NCBI GenBank assembly: GCA_964511575.1 | Contig: CAZEFM010000122.1 | Location: 1-9,345 of the forward strand | Direction of reading: 5' to 3' | Origin: CALKHT01 sp964511575 | Lineage (GTDB): Bacteria; Planctomycetota; Phycisphaerae; Phycisphaerales; Phycisphaeraceae | Length of the DNA: 9,345 bases | Shown: piece by piece, positions 8,872 to 9,345 of the stretch | Numbering within the stretch: the first letter of the stretch is position 1 | Layout: each line of letters starts with the position of its first letter | Notes under the pieces: model-generated | What the model saw: the letters and a program-made list of their open reading frames with translations, nothing else | Databases searched by the model: none | What the model was told of the DNA's origin: nothing | Made by a program: the position numbers and the translations under genes

Positions 8872-9089
8872 ACGACAAACACGACAAACACGACATCCAT
8901 CCGGCGGGTTACGTGCGGCCGGAACAGCACGGCCGCAAAAGAATCATACCCTTATGGAATGCGAAAATCCACCTGTCGGTTCAGCGGCGCAACGGTAACG
9001 TCACCGTGTTCATCGACGGCCACGTCGATTACACGTTCTCTATCCAGGATGACTGGGAAACCGGCGACTATCCCCAGCGCGACCTTTGA
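8838..9089 (+). CDS. Doubtful small hypothetical protein or gene remnant
   Basis: I do not recognise this frame. The ATG at 8838 would give 83 residues, but no ribosome binding site precedes it; GTG 8913 is another possible start. From about 8890 the codons look like real coding sequence with GC-rich third positions, ending in a polar segment with NGNVTVFIDGHVDY, DDWETGDY and a final QRDL. The FIDGHV piece vaguely recalls the DG motif at the end of planctomycete prepilin-like proteins, but the rest does not fit, so I assign no function. Near the start is an in-frame triple repeat, HDKHDKHDI. The frame is open much further upstream, to 8595, but that part overlaps the catalase promoter and translates into low-quality sequence. 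It may be a small gene, the 3' end of a gene disrupted by the repeat-bearing stretch, or chance. Confidence 0.3.
   Translation: MCSVDFWQCHPHDKHDKHDIHPAGYVRPEQHGRKRIIPLWNAKIHLSVQRRNGNVTVFIDGHVDYTFSIQDDWETGDYPQRDL
8871..8897 (+). repeat. Three tandem 9-base units
   Basis: CACGACAAA occurs at 8871-8879 and 8880-8888, and a third unit, CACGACATC, at 8889-8897 differs at its last two bases. The period is a multiple of three and in frame with the doubtful small protein, giving His-Asp-Lys twice and then His-Asp-Ile. Confidence 0.75.
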
Positions 9090-9095
9090 TGGGCG

Positions 9096-9120
9096 ATCCG
9101 CCGTTGCGGATGTCGTCCGC
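9096..9120. other. Overlapping alternative hairpins between convergent frames
   Basis: ATCCGC-CGTT-GCGGAT (9096-9111) is a perfect 6-bp hairpin with a 4-base loop. The same right arm can instead pair downstream, GCGGA-TGTCG-TCCGC (9106-9120). Neither is followed by a T-run on either strand. The position, immediately after the DUF481 stop on the - strand and after the small + strand frame, suggests a weak transcription end or mRNA 3' protection. Confidence 0.3.
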
Positions 9121-9345
9121 TCAGAAGGCCCAGAGGATCCCGCCGAAGTATTTGAAGTCGTTCTTCTCATCACCGGGTGCGGCATCGGACTCGTACTCGT
9201 TCTCGACGCCCAGCTTCAGCGACAGCCCCAGGTCCTGATCGATTTCGATCTGCCACGCTGCGCCGGTGATGTTGCGGAACTCAAAGGGCTTTTCCAGGCC
9301 GGGGAAGAACGTGGTGTAGGCGAGCACCTTGTGCTTGTCGTTGAA
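9121..9345 (-). CDS. DUF481 family outer-membrane protein (YdiY-like), C-terminal part
   Basis: Only the last 74 residues are in the window; the frame is open to the right edge. The sequence is a set of alternating beta strands: FNDKHKVLAYTTFFPGL, then FEFRNITGAAWQIEID, LGLSLKLGVENEYESD and a final strand ending GGILWAF. This pattern, including NEYESD followed by KNDFKYFGG and a terminal Phe, is characteristic of the DUF481 (PF04338) family, annotated as putative salt-induced outer-membrane proteins. The terminal aromatic residue is the usual signal for insertion by the BAM machinery, implying a Gram-negative-type outer membrane. The true function is unknown. The start and signal peptide lie beyond the window. 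Confidence 0.85.
   Translation of the reverse strand, partial: FNDKHKVLAYTTFFPGLEKPFEFRNITGAAWQIEIDQDLGLSLKLGVENEYESDAAPGDEKNDFKYFGGILWAF

Noticed and set aside
8871..8897. Tandem CACGACAAA units as a CRISPR-like array
   Set aside because: The units are 9 bases, directly adjacent and without spacers; they are a simple in-frame tandem repeat.
8952..9185. A 77-codon - strand frame overlapping the DUF481 end
   Set aside because: It overlaps the well-supported C-terminal strands of the DUF481 protein in another frame and looks like a shadow.

Overview
This window looks like a chromosomal fragment of a GC-rich Gram-negative bacterium. A planctomycete (Phycisphaerae-like) is my best guess. The guess rests on GC-rich codon use, a terminal outer-membrane beta-barrel of the DUF481 type, and the style of the AddAB-like proteins. 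No rRNA or marker gene is present, so the assignment is inference. A 10-base N block at 7878-7887 shows the sequence is a scaffold, probably from a draft or metagenome assembly.

Left part (1-5533, + strand): a two-gene recombination-repair operon. The first gene is cut by the left window edge. It encodes an AddB-like protein with an inactive-helicase-type body and a C-terminal PD-(D/E)XK nuclease. Its stop codon overlaps the start of the second gene (ATGA), which encodes a 1095-residue AddA-like protein with a full set of UvrD/SF1 helicase motifs and its own C-terminal nuclease. Together they should form an AddAB-type helicase-nuclease that resects double-strand breaks.

Middle (5534-6909, + strand): after a 149-base spacer without a recognised gene comes an AI-2E family (TqsA/PerM/YdiK-type) membrane protein with a long charged C-terminal tail.

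Right part (7058-9345, mostly - strand): a small-subunit (clade 3) catalase lies convergent to the AI-2E gene. It has a clear sigma70-type promoter, a good ribosome binding site and a probable branched terminator. The N block splits it, but alignment to known catalases says only three bases are truly missing, so the gene is probably intact. Upstream of its promoter is a poorly coding stretch (about 8653-8860) with tandem repeats, a repeated 14-mer and a C/G hairpin. This runs into a doubtful small + strand reading frame with a His/Asp tandem repeat. At the right edge is the C-terminal end of a DUF481 (YdiY-like) outer-membrane protein on the - strand.

The genes do not form one pathway: DNA break repair, a membrane exporter-type protein, peroxide detoxification and an outer-membrane protein sit side by side. 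I see no CRISPR array, tRNA, rRNA, prophage or intact insertion sequence. The least explained part of the window is 8653-9120.
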